A DNA stretch of 34,335 nucleotides from UBA7236 sp036734545 (GTDB lineage: Bacteria; Bacteroidota; Bacteroidia; Chitinophagales; BACL12): contig DAIMYJ010000027.1 of the NCBI GenBank assembly GCA_036734545.1, positions 1 through 34,335 of the forward strand, given 5' to 3'. A program made the position numbers and the translations under genes. The notes under the pieces are model-generated. The model was not told where the DNA came from. It saw only the letters and a list, made by a program, of their open reading frames with translations, and made no database searches. Numbering within the stretch: the stretch's first letter is position 1; the number at the start of each line of letters is the position of its first letter. This document shows positions 24,301-32,159 of the stretch, piece by piece.

Positions 24301-24798
24301 CATCTGTCCACCACCTCCGGCGCCATAACCATCACCACCGAAATACCAAAAGTTTCCGGCGGCATCCATCCAATTGTAGGCATGAATTCTGCCACCGGGA
24401 ATATTGGTTGGCGATTCCACGCCTAAAGTGCCAAACGCAGATAAATAATTGACCCCACTTTTCATACGCGCCCAGGCATTGGTCAAAGGATCAAACTTCC
24501 ACAATTCATTTGTGCGAATATAGCTGCGGTCTCCCCCCTGCATCCACAAATTACCTTCAGGGTCAACCCATGTATTTCCACCTACCCGGTTGCCCGGGAT
24601 ATTACAGGGATCTGATATACCATCTGAGGAACTCATTACGGTTGCGACAAAAGTGGTAGTCTTACCACCCACCCAGGTCCATGACCCGGTTTGTGCAGGC
24701 AACTGCAATGCTGTTATAAATAGAATAAATAGTAAAATAACGGATCTCCGCACCCATCTTTTGCGATCGGTATCGGAGCAAAAGTCGGCGTGTCTCAT
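21400..24798 (-). CDS. Large T9SS-secreted kelch-propeller / LamG / MopE-type protein
   Basis: A 1132-residue surface or secreted protein. A signal segment (ILLFILFITALQLPAQ) ends near residue 36. About 40-450 holds six kelch-like blades, each with a D..G.LW.FGG core (GNLWMQGG, GNFWYFGG, GKLWMMGG, GDIWIFGG, GKFWLFGG, GTLWMFGG), a likely six-bladed propeller. Next are calcium-type DxDxDG repeats near 470-505, then a MopE/Myxo-type metal-binding motif (GYTYDVDCNDNDATINPG..NGIDENCDGVVD), a LamG/concanavalin domain (about 600-770), a second MopE-type motif (DADGDGFGDADDEG..DDNCDGAIDENC), an Ig-like module, an ICHSTGSAKNPWTQICI segment and a T9SS type A tail (MHIYPNPSDG..) at about 1050-1132. The start at 24798 places the signal properly; the frame opens earlier at 24879. 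Probably an adhesin or environmental binding protein. Confidence 0.88.
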   Translation of the reverse strand: MRHADFCSDTDRKRWVRRSVILLFILFITALQLPAQTGSWTWVGGKTTTFVATVMSSSDGISDPCNIPGNRVGGNTWVDPEGNLWMQGGDRSYIRTNELWKFDPLTNAWARMKSGVNYLSAFGTLGVESPTNIPGGRIHAYNWMDAAGNFWYFGGDGYGAGGGGQMNDLWFYNRGTNNWKWVWGGTNPGYYGGYGHPKGTAGPNNAPGGRSGGAYWIGDDGKLWMMGGLGYGTPYSYGHLNEVWNYDPATGYWTWVSGDNNPDHYGIYGIKGIPAATNMPGGRAYFDSWQDTNGDIWIFGGYGYGESGGVGYLNDLWKYSPDSNLWTWMGGPKTPNVTGTYGSLGVLDAASWPGARANYEAFVDSDGKFWLFGGNNLAGKFNDWWMFDPDQDGLCGYMGGVGVVNANGIYGSLGVTEYGVYPGARTQMYGWSGADGTLWMFGGNGYGISGSGYLNDMWAFNFTANMLYRDSDADGTKNACDTDDDADGIPDGDDVCQYVNQATINCDDGNAATYDFFDIQICDCSHIALDADNDGYTYDVDCNDNDATINPGRPFDFVNGIDENCDGVVDNTAPNNAFNMPVAPSATSVIVVEHDEALIFTDTTSATIEFWLRAPQDLYATHIISKRPMNFHPIDFQIAYIRDLGIELNKGFGPPINTGFIPPHNEWTHLAVSYKFNAATGGVITMYVNGCYYSEWNASLFNVVSSHNPLTIGNILLPEWGSWGNPEYKGDLDEVRIWKVARTAAEIQASYNTIIDPMDNPGLVAYYTFDQGIAGGDNTAITQVFDATLNGLHGTIQNLPMTGDQGNFVNGWSFTPVFNWYYTDADGDGFGDADDEGLYVDCHPGTEYVLNNTDCNDAEFTIHPEATEICGNMIDDNCDGAIDENCCAITVDAGAPEYLYYGFAADQSVTKTAVISGGMAPFNYAWTLNRALLYDVETPTGDESMINANTQAVTISLMDTAMLYITVTDALGCQAVDSVMIYAEDVRCFKGNKEKVLICHSTGSAKNPWTQICIDAEAVDAHLAHGDYLGKCGTPRESFFSDEAGVRAMHIYPNPSDGHCTVVLSLPDVPDGEIFLHVSDLTGRVLMAEQGYLEAGGVEFELHLDANFASGIYMVWTDINGTILHKNMVINR

Positions 24799-25262
24799 AG
24801 CACGGTTATTAAAGTGAACTGAATAGATTACTACCTTACAAATAGAATGCATGATCAGCTGAAAAAGGGTGACAAACACTTACGTTAAAAGTTATTTTTT
24901 TTAGCTGATTAGCAATGACTTATATCAACTTCAAACATCGCAATCACGGGAAACACAGACGGAGAAATGCGTCATCCTTTACAGATAATTTTATACTTAA
25001 ATTGTAAGATTCACACCTATCTCTAAGTAGCACTTTGCACCTCTACGCCTCTGCGTGCAAAAAACCACGGTGTACTTGCATTTGCAATTCTCAACTGAAC
25101 TCCTTACCTTGTAATATCCTTTTTCATGAACGGGGATCGAAACCGCTCTGCCGACGGTTTGTGTTGCGCTGCCTTCCCCGTAAATCACTGTGTGGCAAGG
25201 GTATAGGATATATTGACCGGATGGACAAATACCTATCAGTTCAATTATAAACCCATACTGCT
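24799..25262. other. Intergenic region between the large T9SS gene and a lipoprotein gene
   Basis: About 460 nt between divergent genes. It holds a TCTATTTG box (one mismatch) near 24838-24845 on the minus strand, a CTTTGCACC..GCCTCTGCGTG repeat at 25031-25064 and no convincing gene. Confidence 0.6.
25031..25064 (+). repeat. Dispersed CTTTGCACC..GCCTCTGCGTG element
   Basis: The sequence CACTTTGCACCTCTA, then CGCCTCTGCGTG and a run of A, aligns end to end with the copy at 11389-11422. Confidence 0.8.
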
Positions 25263-26003
25263 ATGCAAACAACCACTGTTTTGCAGTTCCGTGCTTATAA
25301 GTGCGGACTGCTGATCATGCTCACTACATTCACCGCCTTCCTGTTTTCATGCTCGGGCACTGCACAGGATGATGTGCAACTGGATGGACGTGCATTCACT
25401 GTGCTCACCATCCCCAACGGCAACCCGGCGGAAGCGGCGATGGAAAGCATCACTTTTAAAGAGGGTCGCTTCGACAATGATAATTGTCATTTGTGGGGTT
25501 TCGGCGATGCGCCTTATAAGGCTTCTCGCGAGGGCAACAGCATTGTGTTCACCGCAACCACAACCAGCCCGAAAGAAGGCAGTATGATGTGGAAGGGCAC
25601 TATCATAGATGAGACCCTCCATGGCACCATGACCTGGTCAAAAGAGGGACAGGCCGATCTGAATTATACATTCAGCAACGGTCAGATCGAACTCGCCGAC
25701 CTCAATGGTAAAAGTTTTGATGTGCAGTTCACGGATGCCGATACCACCACAACAGAAACCATCACCTTCACCGACGGCTATTTTGAAAGTCCGGGTTGTT
25801 ATGCCTGGGGATTCACCCGTGCCCCTTACGATGCCTATATACTAGATGGTGTAACGCATTTTCAAAGTCTGTATACCAGCGAACAGGAAGGAAAAATGTT
25901 CTTTTACGGTGTTATCCAAAGCGGCATGCTCAGCGGCACACAATTCTGGACGAAGGAGGGGCAGGCGGATATATATTATCAGATGCGGGGGGAGGAAAGA
26001 TGA
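25263..26003 (+). CDS. Lipoprotein of two tandem copies of one unrecognised domain
   Basis: A 246-residue lipoprotein (lipobox FLFSCSG, Cys30). The mature part is an internal duplication of about 95 residues: repeat 1 at about 40-137 and repeat 2 at 148-241. Matching landmarks are LDGRAF / LNGKSF, ESITFKEGRF / ETITFTDGYF, C.LWGFGDAPY / CYAWGFTRAPY, KEG.MMWKG / EGKMFFYG and W.KEGQADLNY / W.KEGQADIYY. The conserved Cys, Trp, Gly and the KEGQAD end suggest a small beta-barrel or lipocalin-like fold. I know no family name for it. It could sit in the inner leaflet of the outer membrane. A tandem repeat begins at its stop codon. Confidence 0.8.
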   Translation: MQTTTVLQFRAYKCGLLIMLTTFTAFLFSCSGTAQDDVQLDGRAFTVLTIPNGNPAEAAMESITFKEGRFDNDNCHLWGFGDAPYKASREGNSIVFTATTTSPKEGSMMWKGTIIDETLHGTMTWSKEGQADLNYTFSNGQIELADLNGKSFDVQFTDADTTTTETITFTDGYFESPGCYAWGFTRAPYDAYILDGVTHFQSLYTSEQEGKMFFYGVIQSGMLSGTQFWTKEGQADIYYQMRGEER

Positions 26004-26047
26004 ATGATGAGTAATGAGTGATGAGTAATGAGTGATGAGGTGTGAGG
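26001..26047 (+). repeat. ATGAGTA/ATGAGTG tandem repeat at a gene stop
   Basis: Units of 7 bp pair into a 14-bp period (GATGAGTAATGAGT) and begin on the TGA stop of the duplicated-domain lipoprotein. The sense strand is purine-rich with TGA and TAA in several frames. Confidence 0.85.
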
Positions 26048-26300
26048 TTCAAATTAATATTCGTGAACAATGACAGATCGATAGAAAATCGGATCTGAGA
26101 AACAGCTTATTGCCTATTTATTTAAATTGATTACATACCCTGTAAAATAGCAGCCATGCATGACCATGTACCTGGTGCGCGGAGGTGAACGGAAAATCCC
26201 CGCCTACGCGCCGGTCATTTCCCAAAAAACAGGGCTAAGTCATGCACGAGGCCGACACACCCGTTAACAGCCGCTCTGCCGCGGCATCAGCGCATTTCAT
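26048..26300. other. Intergenic region before the glycan operon
   Basis: About 250 nt without a gene. A GC-rich imperfect inverted repeat (GGTGCGCGGAGG near 26173 with CCCCGCCTACGCGCC ending near 26215) could form a hairpin in the leader or act as a binding site; I cannot assign it. Confidence 0.45.
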
Positions 26301-26308
26301 TACCTTTA
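26301..26308 (+). promoter_or_regulatory. -7 box TACCTTTA of the glycan operon
   Basis: Fits TAnnTTTR and lies 10 nt before the flippase ATG at 26319, so the leader would be very short. Confidence 0.5.
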
Positions 26309-26318
26309 TGGCCTGCAC

Positions 26319-27665
26319 ATGCTTCGCCAACTGCTTCACAAACTGCGCACCGATGCGGGTGTCAGGCGTTACGCCCTGAATACTTCGCTGCTGTTGGGTG
26401 CGCGTGGGGTGCAAATGGTGCTGGCACTGGTGGTGGGCGCGCTCATGGCCCGTTACCTGGGTCCCGCGCAATACGGTGTCTATAATTATGTGATCAGCTT
26501 CACGGGGCTTTTTGTGGCGATATCGATGCTGGGCGTGGGCACCATCATGGTGAAAGACATGCTCGACAAACCGGAGTCGACCTACACCATCATGGGCACG
26601 GGCCTGTGGTTGCGGATGGCAGGGAGTGTGCTGGCCTGTATACTGGTGGTGGGTGTTGCCGCCGTGTCGGAGAACGACGCCGATATCCGCTGGTTCCTGC
26701 TTATCGCATCCTTACCGCCGGTGATCAAATCGTTCGAAGTGCTCACGTACTATTTTCAGGCCAAGGTGCTGTCGAAATATACTGTGATCGCACAGATGAC
26801 CGCGCTGTTCATTGTATCCGGTCTTAAGATCATGTTCATTCAGCGAGAGATGGAACTGGTGTGGTTCTTTTATGTGATGCTGCTGGATGCGGCCATCATC
26901 ACGGCCATCACGCTGGTGGAATACCGGATGCTGAAACAGGAGATACGCCAATGGAAATATGACACAGCATACGCACGTCAACTGCTGAAAACTTCCTGGC
27001 CGCTGATCTTCTCGGCATTCATGGTGACGATCTATCTCAAGATCGATCAGGTGATGATCAATACCATGATGGATGATGCTGCTACGGGTTTATATGCCGC
27101 TGCGGTGAAACTGTCGGAAGCGTGGGTATCCATCCCCTGGATCATCGGTGCATCGCTGTATCCTGCGCTGGTGAATGCGCATAAAGAAGATGCACAGCGT
27201 TTCAGCGACCGAATTACACAAACCTATATTTTACAGATCGGTGTGGCCATGCTTATTGTAATTCCCGTTGTGGCGCTCGCACATCCGATCACGGTGTTTG
27301 TTTTCGGTGCCGATTTCCGCGCATCTGCCGTGGCCCTGCAATTGCATATCGGCAGTTTATTATTCATCTTCCTCGGGTCGGTGGCCAATCGCTGGCTCAT
27401 CATTGAAGGCATTCAGCGCTACTGGATGATCAATTCAGTGATCGGCGCGGTGAGCAATATTGTGCTGAATCTTATACTGATACCCGCCATGGGCATCAAC
27501 GGTGCTGCACTGGCCACTTTACTCAGTTACGCTTTTGCTTACCATTTCGCGTATGCCATACCACCGGCTACACGCAAAGTATTTCATGCACAAAACCGCA
27601 ATTTCATGCGCGTATGCCTGGTAGCTCCGGCGTGGCGCATTGTGCGCAGGATCCGCTCGCGATGA
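26319..27665 (+). CDS. Polysaccharide flippase (Wzx/RfbX-like)
   Basis: A 448-residue integral membrane protein of the MOP superfamily that would move lipid-linked oligosaccharides across the inner membrane. The N-terminal NTSLLLGARGVQMVLALVVGALMARYLGPAQYGVYNYVISF is the hallmark of the family. Roughly 12 hydrophobic segments follow, with the mid-protein KIDQVMINTMMDDAATGLYAAAVKLSEAW block. The C-terminus is basic. Its TGA overlaps the next ATG (ATGA), so translation of the two is likely coupled. It heads a five-gene run with glycosyltransferases, so the product is probably a surface glycan. Confidence 0.9.
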   Translation: MLRQLLHKLRTDAGVRRYALNTSLLLGARGVQMVLALVVGALMARYLGPAQYGVYNYVISFTGLFVAISMLGVGTIMVKDMLDKPESTYTIMGTGLWLRMAGSVLACILVVGVAAVSENDADIRWFLLIASLPPVIKSFEVLTYYFQAKVLSKYTVIAQMTALFIVSGLKIMFIQREMELVWFFYVMLLDAAIITAITLVEYRMLKQEIRQWKYDTAYARQLLKTSWPLIFSAFMVTIYLKIDQVMINTMMDDAATGLYAAAVKLSEAWVSIPWIIGASLYPALVNAHKEDAQRFSDRITQTYILQIGVAMLIVIPVVALAHPITVFVFGADFRASAVALQLHIGSLLFIFLGSVANRWLIIEGIQRYWMINSVIGAVSNIVLNLILIPAMGINGAALATLLSYAFAYHFAYAIPPATRKVFHAQNRNFMRVCLVAPAWRIVRRIRSR

Positions 27666-28669
27666 CACCAACACGCATTGACATACTCATGGTCACCTAC
27701 GGCAACCGGTGGCCGCTGCTCAGAGGCACGCTCGAAGCGCTGCACGGTATGCCCGAAGTGCGACAGGTGACGCTCATCGACAACGGCAGTATTTATAACA
27801 TTGCGGAACAACTGGCCACTATTCCTACACCGGCGATCAACCTGATACTGATGCCGGAAAATATGGGTTCCGCATTTGCCATCGGCACCGGACTTCAGCA
27901 ACTGCGTGCAGATGCACAAACCGAATGTATACTACTACTGGATGATGATAATGTGCCGGCTCCGGATTGTCTCAAACAATTATTGTCGGCATGGTCAACT
28001 CTTTCTGCCCGGCACACCCCCGATGCGCTCATGCTGCAGTGTATGCGTCCTGCCCGCACGTATCTCAGACATGCGGCAAAAGGTGTGCATCCCGAATTAT
28101 TCTTTCCATTGCCCGATCATTTTTTAGGGTTCCATGTTTTTCGTCCCGATATCCGTTTCCGGCGCAGGCAGATCGTAAAGAGCATCCGCAATACCGACGA
28201 CCGTGATCATGTGTCCATTCCCTGCGCACCGTATGGCGGATTATTCCTGCATCGCGCGGCATTGGATAAGATCGGCGTGCCGGATGCGCAATTGCATACC
28301 TATGCCGATGATTTTGAATTCACGTTGCGGTTCACGCGGGGTGGCGGACATCTGTATCTCATCCCACCAGCCGTTGTGGAAGACAGTGAGCCTACGCTCG
28401 TGAATACACGCAAAGCAGGATGGTTCAGCAGCAAGTTCTTTGCGATGCCCGACAGGCGATTGTTCCTGCTCATGCGCAATACGGCCTACTATACAGAGCG
28501 TGCACTGGTGCGGCATGCAGCCATCTATCACCTCAACCGTGTGCTATATACCACCTACCTCTTCCTCAGCGCGTTACTGCACGGGCGGATGGGCTCGTTC
28601 AAAATCTTTAATTTTGCCATCAGGCAGGGCCGGCGCGGTATCATGCGCCATGCGGATATTCCGAAATAG
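27662..28669 (+). CDS. Family 2 glycosyltransferase
   Basis: A 335-residue GT-A fold enzyme, no transmembrane segment at the start. The GT2 signatures are DILMVTYGNR..LLRGTLEAL, VTLIDNGS, NMGSAFAIGTGLQ and the metal/nucleotide motif LLDDDN (Asp 94-96). A later YGGLFLHRAALDKIG and HTYADDFEFTLR hold the acceptor region and a probable catalytic base. The start at 27662 overlaps the flippase stop and removes 16 upstream in-frame codons. It would transfer a sugar from a nucleotide donor at the cytoplasmic face. Donor and acceptor are unknown. Confidence 0.88.
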   Translation: MTPTRIDILMVTYGNRWPLLRGTLEALHGMPEVRQVTLIDNGSIYNIAEQLATIPTPAINLILMPENMGSAFAIGTGLQQLRADAQTECILLLDDDNVPAPDCLKQLLSAWSTLSARHTPDALMLQCMRPARTYLRHAAKGVHPELFFPLPDHFLGFHVFRPDIRFRRRQIVKSIRNTDDRDHVSIPCAPYGGLFLHRAALDKIGVPDAQLHTYADDFEFTLRFTRGGGHLYLIPPAVVEDSEPTLVNTRKAGWFSSKFFAMPDRRLFLLMRNTAYYTERALVRHAAIYHLNRVLYTTYLFLSALLHGRMGSFKIFNFAIRQGRRGIMRHADIPK

Positions 28670-28693
28670 ATCCCTGCCCATCAAAACACCGGT

Positions 28694-29395
28694 ATGGGAT
28701 TTCGTTCCACTTACAAAGACATCAAACGGCTGCTGTATCGCCGACTTTACATGAGCAAAAACAAGGAACGTTCCATCGCGGATCAGTTCCATATCATGTA
28801 TTACGATGCATTCCTCTTCGGCAAGACCTGGGGTGAATCGCATTTCATGGGTACCCACATCAAAAAATTCCCGTTCGACACCTGGATCTATCAGGAGATG
28901 CTGCACGAGATCAAGCCCGACCTTATTATTGAGTGCGGCACCTATAAAGGTGGTAACGCCTTATACCTGGCCTGCCTGCTCGACTTCATGCAGAAAGGAG
29001 AGATCGTGAGTATCGACATCGTGGATTATCCCGATAAGCCGGTGCATCCGCGCATCACCTATCTGACAGGTTCTACCCTGGCGCCGGAGATACTGCAGGT
29101 GCTCGATGAAAAAGCACGCAACAGATCAACAGTGCTGGTGATACTCGATGATGATCACAGCTGTGATCACGTGTTCAAAGAGATGGAAGTGTATCGCCGC
29201 TATGTGACACCGGGCAGTTATATGATCGTTGAAGACAGCAACGTGAACGGCCATCCGGTATTTCCGGAACATGGTCCCGGTCCGTATGAGGCGATCGAAA
29301 AATATATGCAGCAGTATGACGACTTCACGATCGACAAAGCACGCGAACGCTATTATATGACGGCCAATCCCAACGGCTACCTGCGCAAAAAATAA
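28694..29395 (+). CDS. CmcI/cephalosporin-hydroxylase-like SAM-dependent enzyme
   Basis: A 233-residue protein of the CmcI family (annotated cephalosporin hydroxylase or rhamnosyl O-methyltransferase). It has the Rossmann SAM-binding stretch DLIIECGTYKGGNALY (Glu80), SIDIVDYP after the second strand, the metal-site motif LDDDHSCDHV (151-160) and VEDSNVNG..GPGPYEAIE. All family landmarks appear intact. In glycan loci these proteins are usually sugar O-methyltransferases, and this is the likely role here, between glycosyltransferases. It lies 24 nt after the preceding gene. Reaction type is inferred from context, not shown by sequence. Confidence 0.88.
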   Translation: MGFRSTYKDIKRLLYRRLYMSKNKERSIADQFHIMYYDAFLFGKTWGESHFMGTHIKKFPFDTWIYQEMLHEIKPDLIIECGTYKGGNALYLACLLDFMQKGEIVSIDIVDYPDKPVHPRITYLTGSTLAPEILQVLDEKARNRSTVLVILDDDHSCDHVFKEMEVYRRYVTPGSYMIVEDSNVNGHPVFPEHGPGPYEAIEKYMQQYDDFTIDKARERYYMTANPNGYLRKK

Positions 29396-29401
29396 TGCGG
29401 C

Positions 29402-30211
29402 ATGTCGTCTCCTGACATAGCACTGGTGATCTCCACGCTCAACGCGGGCATCCATCGCACGGAAGCATTGCTTCGCTATGGCTGGCACCAGGTGGTGATC
29501 GTGCACCAGATCACCGATGGGCGACAAACTGAATATGCGGATCAACATACTCGTCTGCGACAATCCGGCGCACACATCCTCGTACAACAATTCGGCGGAC
29601 TCAGCAAAAGCCGCAACGCCGGTCTCGATGCTGTCACCGCCGACTACGCGCTGATCACCGATGACGATGTACAGTTCCCCGATGATGTGGTGATTCGCAT
29701 CCGCACGGCCATAGACTCCTGTCAGCATCCCGACATCCTCACGCTCTGTGCCGAAACGCCGGAAGGTGAGCCGTTCAAGCGCTATCCGAAAAATGCTGCA
29801 CCACACACCCTGCGCACTGCAGCACGTGTGAGTTCTATAGAAATGGTGATCGCTGTTTCCTGGTGGAAAAAAAAGCAGGCCAGGTTTCACGAGCGGTTTG
29901 GTCTGGGAGCCGATTATCCCACCGGGGAAGAGTATGTATTCATGACTGCTGCTATCCGCTCCGGTGCCCGCGCCTGGTATTTTCCTGCTCCTGTGGTCAT
30001 CCATCCTGCACTCAGCTCAGGGCGGGTGATGCATGCAGAACAATTATTCAACAAAGGGGCAATGCTGCAGTGCGTATTCGGCCGGCTGGCACTCCCCTAT
30101 CTCCTTGCTTTCGCGTGGCGTAAACGCGATATGTATAAGCATGCATTTTCACTGACAACAGCCATTCGCCATTTAATGGCCGGCAGCAAACATTATCGCG
30201 CACATGACTGA
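29402..30211 (+). CDS. Family 2 glycosyltransferase
   Basis: A 269-residue GT-A glycosyltransferase. Signatures are ALVISTLNAGI at the start, GGLSKSRNAGLD around 65-75, the ALITDDDVQFP motif (Asp 87-89) and GADYPTGEEYVF further on, where the Glu pair probably holds the catalytic base. A hydrophobic, basic C-terminal segment could hug the membrane. The start is 6 nt after the preceding stop and the end overlaps the next gene by 8 nt, so it is firmly within the operon. The specificity is unknown. Confidence 0.85.
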   Translation: MSSPDIALVISTLNAGIHRTEALLRYGWHQVVIVHQITDGRQTEYADQHTRLRQSGAHILVQQFGGLSKSRNAGLDAVTADYALITDDDVQFPDDVVIRIRTAIDSCQHPDILTLCAETPEGEPFKRYPKNAAPHTLRTAARVSSIEMVIAVSWWKKKQARFHERFGLGADYPTGEEYVFMTAAIRSGARAWYFPAPVVIHPALSSGRVMHAEQLFNKGAMLQCVFGRLALPYLLAFAWRKRDMYKHAFSLTTAIRHLMAGSKHYRAHD

Positions 30212-30980
30212 AGGACTCGTATCCATCATCACGCCGGTATATAATGCCGCGCGTTTTCTGGAAGCCACCGTGCGCTCGGTGCAGGCACAATCGTATCCGC
30301 ATTGGGAAATGTGGCTCATCGATGATGCGAGCACCGATGGTTCTGCTCAACTGGCCGATCAACTTGCACAGGCTGATGCGCGTATACATGTATTACGCAC
30401 ACCGCACAACAGCGGTGCCGCCGCTGCACGCAACATGGGTATACATGCGGCAGGCGGACAATATATCGCCTTTCTGGATGCAGATGATCAATGGTATCCC
30501 GAAAAACTGGAAAAGCAGGTGGCGTTCATGCAGGAAACGGGATGTGCGCTCAGTTATACGGCCTATGCGGTTATGGATGCATCGGGCGTGCCTACGGGTA
30601 AGATCATTTCCTGTCCGCTAACACTCACCTACCGTCAGCTTTTGATGGAAAATCGCATCGGCTGTTTAACGGCAATGATGGATGTGCGGCAAACAGGGAA
30701 AATGGAAATGCCGCTGATCCATAAGCGTCAGGATTACGGATTATGGCTGAATATTCTGAAACAGGGATATACGGCAAAAGGCATACAAACACCTCTGGCG
30801 ATCTACCGCAAGTATGCAGAGTCTCTCTCCGGCAATAAATGGAAGACCATCGGTTATAACTGGACGCTGTTGCGAAAGCATCAGGGGTTGTCGCTGGTTG
30901 CGGCTCTCTGGTATTTCACTTTATTCCTGTTGAATAAAACAGTGATGGCGGTCTTCAGGAGATTGTTTAAGCGCGGGTGA
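30204..30980 (+). CDS. Family 2 glycosyltransferase (WcaA-like)
   Basis: A 258-residue classic GT2: VSIITPVYNAARFLEATVRSV, LIDDASTDGS (Asp40-41), NSGAAAARNMGI, AFLDADDQWYPEKLE (Asp92, Asp94) and KRQDYGLWL with the catalytic-base Asp. A C-terminal hydrophobic stretch (ALWYFTLFLLNKTVMAVF) may anchor it in the membrane. It overlaps the preceding gene by 8 nt and ends the visible operon 34 nt before an N gap, so further genes in the gap cannot be excluded. Confidence 0.92.
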   Translation: MTEGLVSIITPVYNAARFLEATVRSVQAQSYPHWEMWLIDDASTDGSAQLADQLAQADARIHVLRTPHNSGAAAARNMGIHAAGGQYIAFLDADDQWYPEKLEKQVAFMQETGCALSYTAYAVMDASGVPTGKIISCPLTLTYRQLLMENRIGCLTAMMDVRQTGKMEMPLIHKRQDYGLWLNILKQGYTAKGIQTPLAIYRKYAESLSGNKWKTIGYNWTLLRKHQGLSLVAALWYFTLFLLNKTVMAVFRRLFKRG

Positions 30981-30986
30981 GGTTGG

Positions 30987-31009
30987 CACGCAGAGGCGCG
31001 GAGTAGCCC
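30987..31009 (-). repeat. Partial dispersed GCCTCTGCGTG element, reversed
   Basis: The sequence CACGCAGAGGCGCGGAGTAG is the reverse complement of the core seen at 11389 and 25031. It lies 5 nt from the start of the second N gap, so the repeat is a likely cause of the assembly break. Confidence 0.7.
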
Positions 31010-31014
31010 ATAAG

Positions 31015-31114
31015 NNNNNNNNNNNNNNNNNNNNNNNNNNNNNNNNNNNNNNNNNNNNNNNNNNNNNNNNNNNNNNNNNNNNNNNNNNNNNNNNNNNNNN
31101 NNNNNNNNNNNNNN
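31015..31114. other. Scaffold gap of 100 N
   Basis: A placeholder of exactly 100 N. Unlike the first gap, the two flanks do not share sequence, so real DNA of unknown length is missing here. Confidence 0.95.
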
Positions 31115-31133
31115 CTGTTCAATTAACCACACT

Positions 31134-32159
31134 TCACTTCCACCAGGGCTCCGTTTCTGTTTTCGTTCGCAGGTTATACGGTGACCCCATGTGCGGGAAG
31201 GCGTGCTGCATGTTCAGTTGCTGAGCGGCGGCGAGTGCGCGGTCGGCGGGTTCGGTCCATGCGTGGAGACTAAGATTGAATTTACCCCAGTGCACCGGTA
31301 TGAGCAATTCAGACTGCAGATCAATGGCAGCCTGCACGGTTTCTTCGGGCATCATATGAATGTACTTCCAGGCCGGGTTGTATTGACCGCATTCCAGAAT
31401 GGCCACATCAAATCGTCCGTATTGCCGGCCGATATCGGCAAAGTGCGTGTCATACCCCGAGTCGCCACCAAGAAAAAAGCGAAGTCCATTCCATTCCAGC
31501 ACAAAGGCACTCCACAGGGTGCGGTTGCGGGTGAGTGCGCGGCCGCTGAAATGTCTGGCCGGCACCGCGGTGAATTGCATACCGGGCAGCGGATCAACGG
31601 ATTCATTCCAATATAATTCATGGATGCGTGCGGGATCATATCCCCAATGCACGAGGTGTGCACCCACGCCAAGCGAACACACGACCATATTAACTTTATT
31701 TCTGAGTGCAAGCAATGTGCTGTGGTCCAGATGATCATAATGATCATGGGTGATCAAAAGCACATCAATAGCGGGCATTTGTTCAGGCGTGAACACTTCC
31801 GTACCGCGAAACCCTCTGACCATGAATGGAAGCGGTGATGCATGTCCGCTGAACACCGGGTCTACAAGAATATGTTTCCCCATGAAGGAAAGCAGGTAGG
31901 ATGAATGTCCAAACCAGGTAAATTGTGGATCATCGGTACCAATATCAGCGAGTGGTCTGAGGTTGGCAGAGATAGGTGCACCGGGTGTGCGTCCTTTCTG
32001 CGGGCGCAGAAAATTTGCCAGCACACCGGCATACGACATGTCCTCTGCCATCATGGGAGTATGTGACAGGTTGTGAAACTGCCCATCCCTGAACGTAGGT
32101 GTTTGCCGAATCCGCTCCAGCCGCTCACCGGTCGGCAATTTTCCAAAAACGCTGATCAT
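31134..32159 (-). CDS. MBL-fold metallohydrolase, NAPE-PLD-like
   Basis: A 341-residue metallo-beta-lactamase-fold enzyme of the type that includes N-acyl-phosphatidylethanolamine phospholipase D. It has FTWFGHSSYLL, HILVDPVF, the zinc motif HDHYDHLD at 138-145, PARHFSGR with a further zinc His, FLGGDSGYD with the bridging Asp and IPVHWGKF with the last His. All metal ligands are present. The N-terminal extension (PTFRDGQFHNLSHTP) is typical of this subfamily. There is no signal peptide in this start. It is likely a phosphodiesterase acting on a lipid-type substrate; the true substrate is unknown. Confidence 0.9.
   Translation of the reverse strand: MISVFGKLPTGERLERIRQTPTFRDGQFHNLSHTPMMAEDMSYAGVLANFLRPQKGRTPGAPISANLRPLADIGTDDPQFTWFGHSSYLLSFMGKHILVDPVFSGHASPLPFMVRGFRGTEVFTPEQMPAIDVLLITHDHYDHLDHSTLLALRNKVNMVVCSLGVGAHLVHWGYDPARIHELYWNESVDPLPGMQFTAVPARHFSGRALTRNRTLWSAFVLEWNGLRFFLGGDSGYDTHFADIGRQYGRFDVAILECGQYNPAWKYIHMMPEETVQAAIDLQSELLIPVHWGKFNLSLHAWTEPADRALAAAQQLNMQHAFPHMGSPYNLRTKTETEPWWK

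Noticed and set aside
26173..26215. GC-rich inverted repeat as a riboswitch before the glycan operon
   Set aside because: The pairing is imperfect, it matches no riboswitch I know, and the predicted promoter at 26301 lies downstream of it, so it would not be in the mRNA leader.
29126..30004. Minus-strand open frame of 292 codons across the CmcI-like and glycosyltransferase genes
   Set aside because: It spans two well-supported plus-strand genes and shows no recognisable motif; a codon-bias shadow.
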